DNA of 64,000 nt from Sebaldella termitidis ATCC 33386 (GTDB taxonomy: Bacteria; Fusobacteriota; Fusobacteriia; Fusobacteriales; Leptotrichiaceae), in the NCBI RefSeq assembly GCF_000024405.1, contig NC_013517.1, forward strand, positions 434,001 to 498,000, in the 5' to 3' direction. The position numbers and the translations under genes are program-made. Below are positions 17,693-25,430 of the stretch, piece after piece; the first letter of the stretch is position 1; each line of letters starts with the position of its first letter. The notes beneath the pieces are model-generated. The model saw only the letters and a list, made by a program, of their open reading frames with translations, was not told the DNA's origin and ran no database searches.

Positions 17693-18520
17693 ATGACTAA
17701 AAAAGTATGGTTAATAACAGGAGCATCGAAAGGAATAGGTTTAGCAGTGGCAAAGTTTTTATTGAAGCAAGGTGATTCAGTTATTGCTACAAGTCGTAAT
17801 GAAAAAAGGCTGATAGAAAAGATTAGTTCAGAAATAGATAATTTTTTACCATTGAAATTAGATATAACTAATAAAAATGATGTTTTTGAAGCTATAAAAA
17901 CTGGAGTGAAAAAGTTCAAAAAAATAGATGTTTTAGTAAATAATGCTGGTTATTTACAAGCAGGTTCCTTAGAGGATACAAGCAATGAGGAAATTCGTAG
18001 TGTATTTGAAGTTAATGTTTTAGGAACAATAAATATGATAAAGGCTGTAATACCAGAAATGAGAAAACAGGGAAATGGTCATATTATTAACACTTCATCA
18101 ATTGCTAGTATAAGATCTATGGCGTATGAAACGATCTATTCTTTAACAAAATTTGCTGTTAATGGGTTAAGTTCAGGACTTCATGAGGAAGTCAAACGTT
18201 TTAATATAAAAGTAACTAATGTTTTACCTGGTTTCATAAGAACTGAATTTTTAGAAGATACATCCTATAAAATAGCCAATATTGAAAATTCTGTTTATGA
18301 TTATAAAGAGGGGTTAAAATTTCTAAAACAAATGAATGGGAGACAGAATGGAAATCCATTAAAAATTGGAGAAATTTATAGAACTCTTGTTGAAATGGAA
18401 AATCCGCCTATTGAATTGATGATTGGCACAGATGCTGTTGATATAGCTATAAAATATTCAAATGAGCGTATTAAAAATACAAAAAGGTATAAAGAATTGT
18501 CAGAATTAGCTGATTACTAG
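17693..18520 (+). CDS. Short-chain dehydrogenase/reductase (classical SDR)
   Basis: A 275-residue NAD(P)-dependent oxidoreductase with the Rossmann motif TGASKGIG at residues 10-17, the LVNNAG strand, the catalytic serine in INTSSIAS and YSLTK (YxxxK). The pattern after TK (FAVNGLSSGLHEEVK..) resembles the ketoreductase-like SDRs often annotated as oxidoreductases with a MarR-type regulator. Arg at TSRN after the first strand suggests NADP. Substrate unknown. It has its own promoter and a hairpin downstream, and sits between IS debris. Confidence 0.88.
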   Translation: MTKKVWLITGASKGIGLAVAKFLLKQGDSVIATSRNEKRLIEKISSEIDNFLPLKLDITNKNDVFEAIKTGVKKFKKIDVLVNNAGYLQAGSLEDTSNEEIRSVFEVNVLGTINMIKAVIPEMRKQGNGHIINTSSIASIRSMAYETIYSLTKFAVNGLSSGLHEEVKRFNIKVTNVLPGFIRTEFLEDTSYKIANIENSVYDYKEGLKFLKQMNGRQNGNPLKIGEIYRTLVEMENPPIELMIGTDAVDIAIKYSNERIKNTKRYKELSELADY

Positions 18521-18528
18521 AAAAAATT

Positions 18529-18726
18529 GAATTAACTGAGTTTACATTAGAAAAATCAAAAGATATAAGACTACTTAAGATAAAAGAATGTCCAATTCAA
18601 ATAGAGGTAAAAGTAAGTAACATAAATATAAGAGATTGGTATGCAATAATAGAACTTAAAGTGTTATCAGTATATGCTGTTGGGAGTATATTAGATGTAG
18701 AAAATTATATTGATTCAGAAAAATAG
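18529..18726 (+). pseudogene. 3' fragment of an unidentified gene
   Basis: Sixty-five codons of clean coding-like sequence (ending LSVYAVGSILDVENYIDSEK) have no start codon and are preceded by a stop in frame. It looks like the tail of a small protein cut by the rearrangement that brought the SDR gene. Family not recognised. Confidence 0.4.
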
Positions 18727-18759
18727 TTTGAAAATTTATAATTATGAGATGACTGATAA

Positions 18760-18788
18760 AAAGTACGGCTTCCCCAAGTCCGTACTTT
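18760..18788. terminator. Hairpin terminator after the SDR region
   Basis: AAAGTACGG (18760-18768) pairs with CCGTACTTT (18780-18788). The T tract is better on the minus strand (TTTTTATC), but it could work in both directions. Confidence 0.6.
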
Positions 18789-18813
18789 CGCACCATGTAT
18801 ACCCGTGCAGTTT

Positions 18814-19073
18814 TTATTTAAGATAAATTTTAAAGGCTAGTGGAGTCCTATTTAGAATAGTAATTCTTTCAATTAAGAGTTTAAATAATTTATAAAAATC
18901 CTCACGATCAGAATCCTCCATGTTTTCCAGAACAGATTGGAGGATTTTTAAATTATTTTCTTTTTCCTCTGTCAATTTCTGATTTTCTATAACATTTTCT
19001 AGGTTTCTAGCTTCTTTTGTAAAGTAATTTATTTTTCCATCTATTCCTTCTATAAAGCTTCCTAAATCTTTTT
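18814..19073 (-). pseudogene. C-terminal fragment of a large serine recombinase
   Basis: An open minus-strand frame of 85 codons, without a start, encodes a coiled-coil (FTKEARNLENVIENQKLTEE) followed by EDFYKLFKLLIERITIL and TPLAFKIYLK. This is the layout of the C-terminal coiled coil and last strand of large serine recombinases. Its 5' side is cut exactly at the end of the IS3 element, so the IS probably inserted into or next to it. No catalytic domain remains. Confidence 0.5.
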
Positions 19074-19103
19074 TGGAATGGCAACAAAAATTTAGACAGT
19101 TTT

Positions 19104-19920
19104 TTAAAGTTTGTTTTTCAAAAATTCTACAGGGCTTAAATATCCTAATGTAGAATGTATTCTATAATTGTTAAATCAATTAATGTAGTCTTCTAATTCA
19201 TTTAAAGTACTAAATATACTGTTATTAATAAATTCTGTTTTAAATATTTTAAAAGTAGACTCTACTACTGCATTATCATATGGATTTCCTTTTCTACTCA
19301 AAGACCGTGATATTCCAAAGGTACCAAGGGCTTCATCGATAATGTGATTATTAAATTCACTTCCTCTCTCTCTATGAAATATCTTTATCTTTTTCAAATT
19401 CACTTTTATCCTTGCCTGAGCTCTGTATACTAGTTCTGCATTCTTTTTTCTTCCTACACTGTATCCAACTATCTGTCTGTTAAAAATATCAACAAAAAGA
19501 CAAATGTAGTTCCATTTGCTGTTTACCCTAACATATGTGAGATTACTTACCAATATTTCTGGAGGTTTTTTACTTTTAAATTCCTTATTCAAAAGATTAC
19601 CAGTCTCATTTTCCGATATTTTGATATTAACAGGTTTGTAACTGGCTTTTGTATAGCTTGATACAAGACCTGATTTTTTCATTTTTCTACTGATTTTTCT
19701 TCTTGAAACTATATATTTTAATCTAGAAAGTTCAATTTTTATCTTTCTAGTCCCATAATTATTTCTACTATCTTTGAATATTTTTTTTATTGTCTGTTAT
19801 AAAATATCTGTATCTTCTTTTTTTACTGGTTTATAACAGTAAGTACTTCTTGACATTTTGAGGACACAGCACATTGCTGATACTGAATATTTATGTATAT
19901 TTGCTTTTATTACACTTATG
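19104..19920 (-). pseudogene. IS3-family orfB (DDE transposase), inactivated
   Basis: The integrase-core frame is readable, but two in-frame stops interrupt it: a TAA after KKEDTDIL, and a TGA where a Trp is expected after NELEDYIN. The last part (FNNYRIHSTLGYLSPVEFL) continues to a stop at 19104. Two of the catalytic acidic residues look altered: SNLTYVRV where the family has (T/S)DLTY, and HRERGSEF where it has HSDRG. It cannot encode an active transposase. Confidence 0.8.
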
Positions 19921-19921
19921 C

Positions 19922-20200
19922 TCAAGCCAAGATCAGTGCTGCTTGCTTTATGATATCATTTTCCATTTCCAATTCTTTATTTCTCTTTTTTAGTTGGATA
20001 TTTTCCAGTTCATTTCTGTTTTCTTTTTCTTTAAAGGATCCGCTATTGTCATATTGACTAAGCCATCTCCCTATTACCGATACAAGAATATCATATTCTT
20101 TTGCTATATCTGATTCGCTTTCTCCGTTCTGGTACAACTGGACTATTTGTTTCTTAAAAGTAGATGTGTAATTTCTTCTCTTTCTTTTTATCATAATCAT
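19922..20200 (-). CDS. IS3-family orfA (transposase DNA-binding subunit)
   Basis: Ninety-two residues with a helix-turn-helix (KKQIVQLYQNGESESDIAKEYDI...) and a leucine-rich C-terminal segment ending ENDIIKQAALILA, the usual end of IS150-type OrfA before the frameshift into orfB. The frame is intact, but the downstream orfB is dead, so it can at most act as a repressor-like fragment. Confidence 0.8.
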   Translation of the reverse strand: MIMIKRKRRNYTSTFKKQIVQLYQNGESESDIAKEYDILVSVIGRWLSQYDNSGSFKEKENRNELENIQLKKRNKELEMENDIIKQAALILA

Positions 20201-20247
20201 TTTATATTAACTTATTTTTTCTGTCCAGTTTAATGTAACCCATCCAC

Positions 20248-20291
20248 AAAAAGAAAACGGCGGATTGAAATTTGATGTTTCAAAACCGCCG
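20248..20291 (-). terminator. Terminator of the Crp/synthetase-like/GNAT genes
   Basis: CGGCGG (20258-20263) and CCGCCG (20286-20291) form a strong stem; on the minus strand TTTTCTTTTT follows. It lies about 100 bases after the GNAT stop. Confidence 0.75.
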
Positions 20292-20389
20292 TAAGGCTAC
20301 TGTATTTTGTTTTGGCGCATAGACACTTGCTCTCGCCAAACAACGTTTTTTTATTTCCCGTTATCGTGAGCAAGAGTAACACACGTGTA

Positions 20390-20890
20390 TTATTCCCGCA
20401 ACAAAGCATATAGTTTGCTGTCATAGAGGTGACCATTCTTATATACCGCCTTTTTTAGCACGCCCTCTAATTCAAAACCGTTTTTTTCAAGAAGCCTGCA
20501 TGAACCCAAATTATGAGAAAAGACGGTTGCATATAATCGGATGATATTGCGATTTTGGAATGAAAGCTGCACCATCTGTTTTACAGCTTTTGTCATGATC
20601 CCTTTTCCCCAGTAATCTTCTCCAAGCCAGTATCCAAGTTCTGCGCTTTTCTCATAAATATCAGAACCTACTGTAATACCGATACCGCCCACCGCTTGAC
20701 CGTCAATGACGATTGCAAGGTTGCGAATTTTCTGTAAATCTTGCGTTTGGCAAAATTCAATAAAGTGCACAGCATCTTCTTCCGTATAGGGGTAGGGAAA
20801 GATATTTCCCAAATTTCGGGAAATGATCTGGTTATTTGCATGATGTACCAAGTCGTGAACATAGTCTAAAGACCATTCTTTTAATTCCAT
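20390..20890 (-). CDS. GNAT-family N-acetyltransferase (RimJ/RimL-like)
   Basis: A 166-residue acetyl-CoA-dependent acetyltransferase. Family marks are DAVHFIEF, IVIDGQAVGGIGI, ELGYWLGEDYWGKGIMTKAV (the acetyl-CoA-binding loop) and RLLEKNGFELEG. Substrates of this branch are N-terminal amino groups, small amines or aminoacyl groups. The ATG at 20890 has AGGAG upstream; the ATG at 20935 would overlap the preceding gene. It starts 10 bases after the synthetase-like gene, so the two are co-transcribed. Confidence 0.88.
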   Translation of the reverse strand: MELKEWSLDYVHDLVHHANNQIISRNLGNIFPYPYTEEDAVHFIEFCQTQDLQKIRNLAIVIDGQAVGGIGITVGSDIYEKSAELGYWLGEDYWGKGIMTKAVKQMVQLSFQNRNIIRLYATVFSHNLGSCRLLEKNGFELEGVLKKAVYKNGHLYDSKLYALLRE

Positions 20891-20900
20891 AAATTTTCTC

Positions 20901-21821
20901 CTAAAGCAATAATAACCTTTCCAAACCAAGACCACTTATTAAACACCGATTTTTTTTACTCCCAGTCATTTTGCTAATCCAATCAACAAAACCACCATCG
21001 CCGATCTCAATTTGCTCGTTATCTTTTTGCATATAAATCTTAAAATTGATTCCTTTGTAGTAGTTGTTGTTCTCACTATCTAGAACAACAGAAATAGGAG
21101 TGTCAGGAAACATCTCTTTTGTAGCAGAGTACATTTTTTCAAAAAAGTCCTCATAGGCTGTATATCCAGTTCGCCGTCTTAGCACAATCGTCATTTTACG
21201 ATGGTATCTTGTCTGTATTAAATTATCATAGAATTGAAGATGGTGCTTTAACAGCTCCTTTTCACACAGATAAGAACCCTTATCCTGTGCGGTGGATACA
21301 ATGCAAAAAATCCCAAAATGTGCATATTGATTTTCGCCTTCCCACTTCTGACCTCTAACTACGCGTGTCGTCGTTGCATAGTGTGTACAGCGGGTATGGT
21401 CAATTTGGTTGTTCAATATATCATTGGAAAGCATGATTGCCAGAATATTAGACGGATCGGAAAGCACCTCAACATTCCGTACCGCACTTAATACATTGTT
21501 TTGGTTTACACAGCCAAACACACTACAACTTCCAATCGGTGCAACCGGGGACAATAATTTGTTTGTAATTCCGGCTTTTGATGTCATTGATAATAGTTCA
21601 AGTTCCAATTGGTGCAGTTTAATCGGGTCAAAGCTGCTCGGAGCAACAAAGCGATTTTCCCTGAATGTATGCAGGACTTTTTGTGGTGTGGATTTCGCTG
21701 TTCTTAGTGAAAACAGTTTCAATAAAATAGAATTGAAGTCTGCTGTATTCAAAGAACAAATTCTGTCGAAAAAGTCCTGTATTTCTATTTTTTGTAATAT
21801 TCTTTTGCAAATTTTGTCCAT
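20901..21821 (-). CDS. Uncharacterised protein with class II aminoacyl-tRNA-synthetase-like motifs
   Basis: A 306-residue soluble protein. The C-terminus ends in ISGLGLERLLLL, which resembles motif 3 of class II synthetases and HisZ (GxGxER). The middle part has APIGSCSVFG, RNVEVLSDPSN and VVRGQKWEGE.QYAHFG, which could correspond to motif 2 and its surroundings. No anticodon-binding domain is present, and the protein is short for a full synthetase. I infer a catalytic-core paralogue that may activate an amino acid or bind ATP without charging tRNA. It overlaps no neighbour and is followed at once by the GNAT gene. GGAGAG precedes the ATG. Confidence 0.6.
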   Translation of the reverse strand: MDKICKRILQKIEIQDFFDRICSLNTADFNSILLKLFSLRTAKSTPQKVLHTFRENRFVAPSSFDPIKLHQLELELLSMTSKAGITNKLLSPVAPIGSCSVFGCVNQNNVLSAVRNVEVLSDPSNILAIMLSNDILNNQIDHTRCTHYATTTRVVRGQKWEGENQYAHFGIFCIVSTAQDKGSYLCEKELLKHHLQFYDNLIQTRYHRKMTIVLRRRTGYTAYEDFFEKMYSATKEMFPDTPISVVLDSENNNYYKGINFKIYMQKDNEQIEIGDGGFVDWISKMTGSKKNRCLISGLGLERLLLL

Positions 21822-21874
21822 GAAAATCTCTCCTTTTTTTACAAATTTTATTCATGAAAATCTCTCCTTTTTTC
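21807..21874. repeat. Tandem 34-bp duplication of a ribosome site and start codon
   Basis: Two adjacent copies (21807-21840 and 21841-21874), differing at a few bases, each carry on the minus strand an AGGAGAGATTTTC ribosome site followed by ATG. The upstream start opens a different frame (a 97-residue frame, 21628-21921), so only the downstream start at 21821 reads the gene. Confidence 0.75.
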
Positions 21875-21920
21875 AGTATAGCAAAAGTGAGAAATTCTAT
21901 CGAGGTCAATTGACCCGCCA

Positions 21921-22541
21921 TTATAAATATGGCACACTTTTTTGGAGTTTTGCCATATCCTTAATCAAAAATGTGTTGTTACTATATGAAATTATCCCCT
22001 CGCTCTCACAAGTGCTGATAGCCCTATTTAAACTCCGAATAGGGGTGTTAATTTCCTTTGACAAATTTGCTTTTGTGAGATTTTGCAAAGTGCCTCGCCG
22101 ATAATGTAATAGAATACTTCTCAAAAGTCTTTCTTTCACGGTAAGGCTTAGTAAATGTTCTACCAATTCAGTGTTTATTATCAATTTATTTGCTAATTCC
22201 TTAATTAAAAATTTAGTAGCCTCAAAATCAGATTGTAACCATGATAGGAAGTCTGTTTTATAAAGTCGTTTGGCAATACATGATGTAACGGCTGTAATCT
22301 CAACTGGTTTCCTTCCATCGTAGAATGGTTCTATTTCACCAAAAAAACTTCCTTTTTCATAAAAATACAGAGTAGCAAATGTTCCGTAAGGGCTTTGAAT
22401 ATACGCCTCAGCAGTGCCCTCTATCAAGAAATAAATGTAGTTGTTCTCCTGCTCTGCAAATAATATTGTTTCATTGGGATTATACATTTTAGTTTCCAAC
22501 TTCTCTTTCACACGGTTAGGTATAATATCATAAAAAAACAT
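21921..22541 (-). CDS. Crp/Fnr-family transcription regulator
   Basis: A 206-residue protein with an N-terminal cyclic-nucleotide-binding-type jelly roll (NETILFAEQENNYIYFLIEGTAEAY.., KGSFFGEIEPF) and a C-terminal winged helix (LTKANLSKEINTPIRSLNRAISTCESEGII). The usual cAMP-binding Arg-Ser of the phosphate cassette is not seen, so the ligand may be different or absent. There are no Fnr-type cysteines at the N-terminus. It is likely to control the synthetase-like and GNAT genes just downstream. GAGGAG precedes the ATG. Confidence 0.87.
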   Translation of the reverse strand: MFFYDIIPNRVKEKLETKMYNPNETILFAEQENNYIYFLIEGTAEAYIQSPYGTFATLYFYEKGSFFGEIEPFYDGRKPVEITAVTSCIAKRLYKTDFLSWLQSDFEATKFLIKELANKLIINTELVEHLLSLTVKERLLRSILLHYRRGTLQNLTKANLSKEINTPIRSLNRAISTCESEGIISYSNNTFLIKDMAKLQKSVPYL

Positions 22542-23038
22542 TGTACTCTCCTCTTGTTATTCAAAAATATTACCATAAATATTGGTGTAAAGAAAACGCC
22601 TAAATTATCTTCAAGCAACCAATATTTTATTCGTATTTTAACTTTTTTCTTCTTCCATCACTGGGCTTTTACGCGTCTTTAGGCCTTGGTTCGTTTGGTT
22701 GTTTCATATAAAACCCTTTTCTATAATAAATATATTATATCACGGAAAATTAGAGTACAAAGACAGCTGAAAATATCAATTGATTTTTTTAATTTTATTT
22801 TATATAAAAATCATTATGGAACTTAGTCTTATGAACATTTTTATAAGATAAAAAAATGAATTCAATGTCTAAAGTATTTTGACTATGTCGGCCAGCTGTA
22901 GCCTGGCATATGAATTTTTATTCCTGAAGAACTTTATTATTTAATTTAAAACTAATCAAAAAATGAAAATAAAGTTGACATCCTCGGTGTTTTATTATGT
23001 AACTAGTTATAACATGTTATTACGAAAGGGTGGTTGAA
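22542..23038. other. Intergenic region with mazEF promoter and operator-like palindromes
   Basis: No gene is visible. Near the right end there is TTGACA (22975-22980). After it come two palindromes, TAACTAGTTA (23000-23009) and ATAACATGTTAT (23009-23020), just upstream of the mazE ribosome site, as expected for antitoxin self-regulation. The -10 box is ambiguous. Confidence 0.5.
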
Positions 23039-23280
23039 ATGTCTAGTATTATAAAAATAGGTAATTCTTATGGCACTTTAATTTCAAAAAAATCTTAGAT
23101 TCTCTTGATATAAAATTAGGTGATGAAATAGATTTAGAGGTTAAGGATGAGGGGGTTTTTATAAAGAAGCATGAAAAAACAGCTTTTAGAGAAAATTTTA
23201 TAAAAAGCTTTAAAGAGAACGGTGTAATAAATGACGAAAAAGAATGGTCAGATTGGCAGGGGTTTGAAGATGAGTTATAA
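23039..23280 (+). pseudogene. mazE: MazE/AbrB-type antitoxin with a frameshift
   Basis: The antitoxin should bind DNA by an AbrB/SpoVT swapped hairpin and neutralise MazF by its C-terminal tail. The first part (SIIKIGNSYGTLISKK) and the second (LDSLDIKLGDEIDLEVKDEGVFIKK, then an acidic tail with WSDWQGF) are both readable, but in different frames. The break is in a run of seven A at 23086-23092, where eight would restore the frame. The present frame stops after about 19 residues. It could be a real mutation, a slippage site or a sequencing error. The toxin gene overlaps its end. Confidence 0.8.
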
Positions 23281-23593
23281 AAAATATGAAATATTGTTAA
23301 TTAATTATGACCCGTTTGTAGGAACGGAAATAACAAAGACTAGACCGAATATTGTTATAAGCTCAGATATTTATAACAAATTATCAAATCAGTTGATTGC
23401 TGCCCCTATTACAAGTGTTCACAGACAATGGGGAACAAGAATTGACATTGATACGAAAAAAACTAAAGGACAAATTGCATTAGATCAAATGAGAAGTATA
23501 AGCTCTGTTAGAATAGTCAAGAAATTAGATACCCTAAAAGATGAAGAAACTAAGAAGAAAATAACAGAAACACTTGAAATAATTTTTGAATGA
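23270..23593 (+). CDS. mazF: MazF/PemK-family endoribonuclease toxin
   Basis: A 107-residue toxin of the type II mazEF class, which cuts mRNA at short sequences. The family signs are YDPFVGTEITKTRPNIVIS (substrate-loop region with the catalytic Arg) and QLIAAPITS, then GQIALDQMRSISSVRI. The ATG at 23270 overlaps the antitoxin stop by 11 bases and is preceded by a GGCAGGGG site; an upstream ATG at 23231 would add 13 residues encoded by the antitoxin overlap. The toxin frame is intact although the antitoxin frame is broken. Confidence 0.88.
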   Translation: MSYKKYEILLINYDPFVGTEITKTRPNIVISSDIYNKLSNQLIAAPITSVHRQWGTRIDIDTKKTKGQIALDQMRSISSVRIVKKLDTLKDEETKKKITETLEIIFE

Positions 23594-23744
23594 GGTGATT
23601 CAATGCTTTAAATAAATAGTGCGGTAGACAAATTTCCGAATATATTCACGCATGTTCGGTAGTTGATCTAAATTCAAAAATGAACTAAAAAAATGACAAA
23701 AGTGAAAATATTTGAAAGTTTCATTCACAGCTCTGAAGAAATAT

Positions 23745-24005
23745 AAAACAAAGCATGATGAGATGGTGAGATAATAAAGTCTTATAAGTGTGAAGGATAC
23801 TAGCTATTATAAGAATAATTATTGCAATAAGGCTCATCATGATGTGTTCCTCCAAATTTATGGATGACGGCTCGCTCTAAAACTATAAAAAGGCCAGAAA
23901 CCATAACTATTATGGTCAAAGGTAGGGAGGAAACAACTAATGTTGTATGTATGGGATCATAATAATTATAGATAAAAGACCATGCTTTGTCATAGTCTTT
24001 TTATA
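23745..24005 (+). ncRNA. Candidate structured RNA of about 260 nt with terminator
   Basis: Part of a gene-free 650-base gap, and less AT-rich than its surroundings. Several stems can be drawn: CATGATGAG (23754-23762) with CTCATCATG (23833-23841); CTTATAA (23781-23787) with TTATAAG (23807-23813) inside it; CCATAA (23901-23906) with TTATGG (23910-23915). It ends in a terminator AAAAGAC (23974-23980) with GTCTTTTT. No open reading frame of note. I do not recognise a family. It may be an sRNA or the leader of the operon starting at 24243. The remainder of the gap is AT-rich with several TATAAT-like boxes. Confidence 0.45.
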
Positions 24006-24242
24006 TAACCATAAAATAAAAAAATCTATAAATTAAAAAACTATAATATATAATCTTCACATAAACTTCATATGAATATGATATAAAAAAGAAAATTTTA
24101 TTTAAATAATTAAGTATAAATATTTAATATATATTATTTGTGTGATATAATAATTAAATTAATAAATATAAAAATAATGTAATATTATGTAAATAATTTT
24201 AAAAAATAAAATTATAAAAGCGGTATAAATGAAAGGGAGTTT

Positions 24243-25430
24243 ATGAAGGATGAGTTTGTACAGGAAGTAATAAGGTATACTTTGGGAGAAGTAAATGAAG
24301 AATTAAACAGAAAGTTTTTTGATTTACGTAATAAGATATTTAATTCTGTGGAATATTCTTATGATGAATATAATATTTACGGGACAGTAATCAGTAAGGA
24401 TGAATTAAAAATATTTGAAAATAATTTTTATCCTGTAATTCCGGAAGATTTAAATGTGGTTGATCTTTTGGAAGAGATAAATTTTTCAAAGGGGAAGATT
24501 TTTGTAGAGAATCTTTTTTTGAAAGAATCCTTGGGTGAGATAAAAGGGCTGGAAAACAGACCTGTCAGTGGTGTGATAAAAACTGACACGGGGGAATATA
24601 AAGCAACATTTCGTTTAGTTTCAGACAAAAGGTATTTTAATAAAATGGAGACATTATTCAGGATAACAGAAAAGAACAAGATAAACTATAAAGTAATAAA
24701 TATACCTTACATTTCAAAATTTATGTCAGTATATCTTACTGACTATGATAAAGATATTTTAAAATCTTCAAAAATAAAAGAGATAATATATAATTTGGAT
24801 GTTCCTGTATTAAGGGGGCATATTTTGTGTTGGAATATAAAAGAAAAGGAATTCGATAGTGAGGAGTATATAAAACCAGCAGAGGAGATACTGACATATG
24901 AGTATAAGGTTAAGATCCCGCTGGACAGGAAATATCTTCTTAATATAGAAAAAGGAGAGCTTATGCTTTCTTATCTTGAGGATCATGAAACTCTTGTTTT
25001 TGTGACGGGCGAAAAGACAGGGCACAGGCTGAAAATCTGGGAGATACTGGATAAAGCAGACAGTGAAACGGAAAAGTATCTTTCATATAAGGTGTACTCA
25101 AATGAAATGCATCTGCAAGACAGCGGGAATATACTCTACTATAAGGAGTCTGTAGCTGAATTTGTTGATAATCTTGGAGTAAAAGATGATATTGTTTTAT
25201 CTGATATAAAATTTGAGCTGGGGGAAAATGAGAGAGAAATGGAACTTTTGAATTTTATGTCTTTTTTGAAGGAAGAGTTTGAGATGAAGAATAAAAGAAG
25301 CAAGGTATATTTGAAATTTGATTTTGTGGATGACTATTTAAAAACAGAGATAATAAGCTATATTATCACAGCTTTGAATTATCAGAATAAGGATTTTGAG
25401 TTTTCAGTACTTGAAGAGGTGGATGAATGA
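24243..25430 (+). CDS. Unknown protein, first of a paralogous pair in the injection-system operon
   Basis: A 395-residue soluble protein, rich in Lys, Glu and Tyr, with no signal or membrane segment. Its centre (PVSGVIKTDTGEYKATFRL ... KINYKVINIPYISKFMSVYL) aligns by eye with the centre of the next protein (SFRGNLKLNGTSYNYEIS ... GIKWRVLYTPYSRRFFNLYI), so the two are diverged paralogues. Paired unequal paralogues suggest a hetero-oligomeric structural part, such as a baseplate-type component, but that is inference. The next gene starts inside its last codons (ATGA overlap), so they are co-translated. I do not recognise the family. Confidence 0.8.
   Translation: MKDEFVQEVIRYTLGEVNEELNRKFFDLRNKIFNSVEYSYDEYNIYGTVISKDELKIFENNFYPVIPEDLNVVDLLEEINFSKGKIFVENLFLKESLGEIKGLENRPVSGVIKTDTGEYKATFRLVSDKRYFNKMETLFRITEKNKINYKVINIPYISKFMSVYLTDYDKDILKSSKIKEIIYNLDVPVLRGHILCWNIKEKEFDSEEYIKPAEEILTYEYKVKIPLDRKYLLNIEKGELMLSYLEDHETLVFVTGEKTGHRLKIWEILDKADSETEKYLSYKVYSNEMHLQDSGNILYYKESVAEFVDNLGVKDDIVLSDIKFELGENEREMELLNFMSFLKEEFEMKNKRSKVYLKFDFVDDYLKTEIISYIITALNYQNKDFEFSVLEEVDE

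Larger units (their letters stand above)
19074..20246 (-). mobile_element. Degenerate IS3-family insertion sequence
   Basis: The element is about 1170 bp. Imperfect terminal inverted repeats of about 26 bp begin TGGAATGGCAACA at 19074 and, on the other strand, TGGATGGGTTACA at 20246; both end in GACAG. It contains orfA (19922-20200) and a broken orfB. A solo copy of its right end lies at 17523, and an end of a relative lies at 14913. Confidence 0.75.

Noticed and set aside
20230-20436. Minus-strand frame of 68 codons
   Set aside because: It overlaps the terminator and the end of the GNAT gene, has no ribosome site and no family look.
21628-21921. Minus-strand frame of 97 codons starting at the duplicated ATG
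   Set aside because: It lies out of frame within the 5' part of the synthetase-like gene and arises from the 34-bp duplication; composition is not that of a protein.
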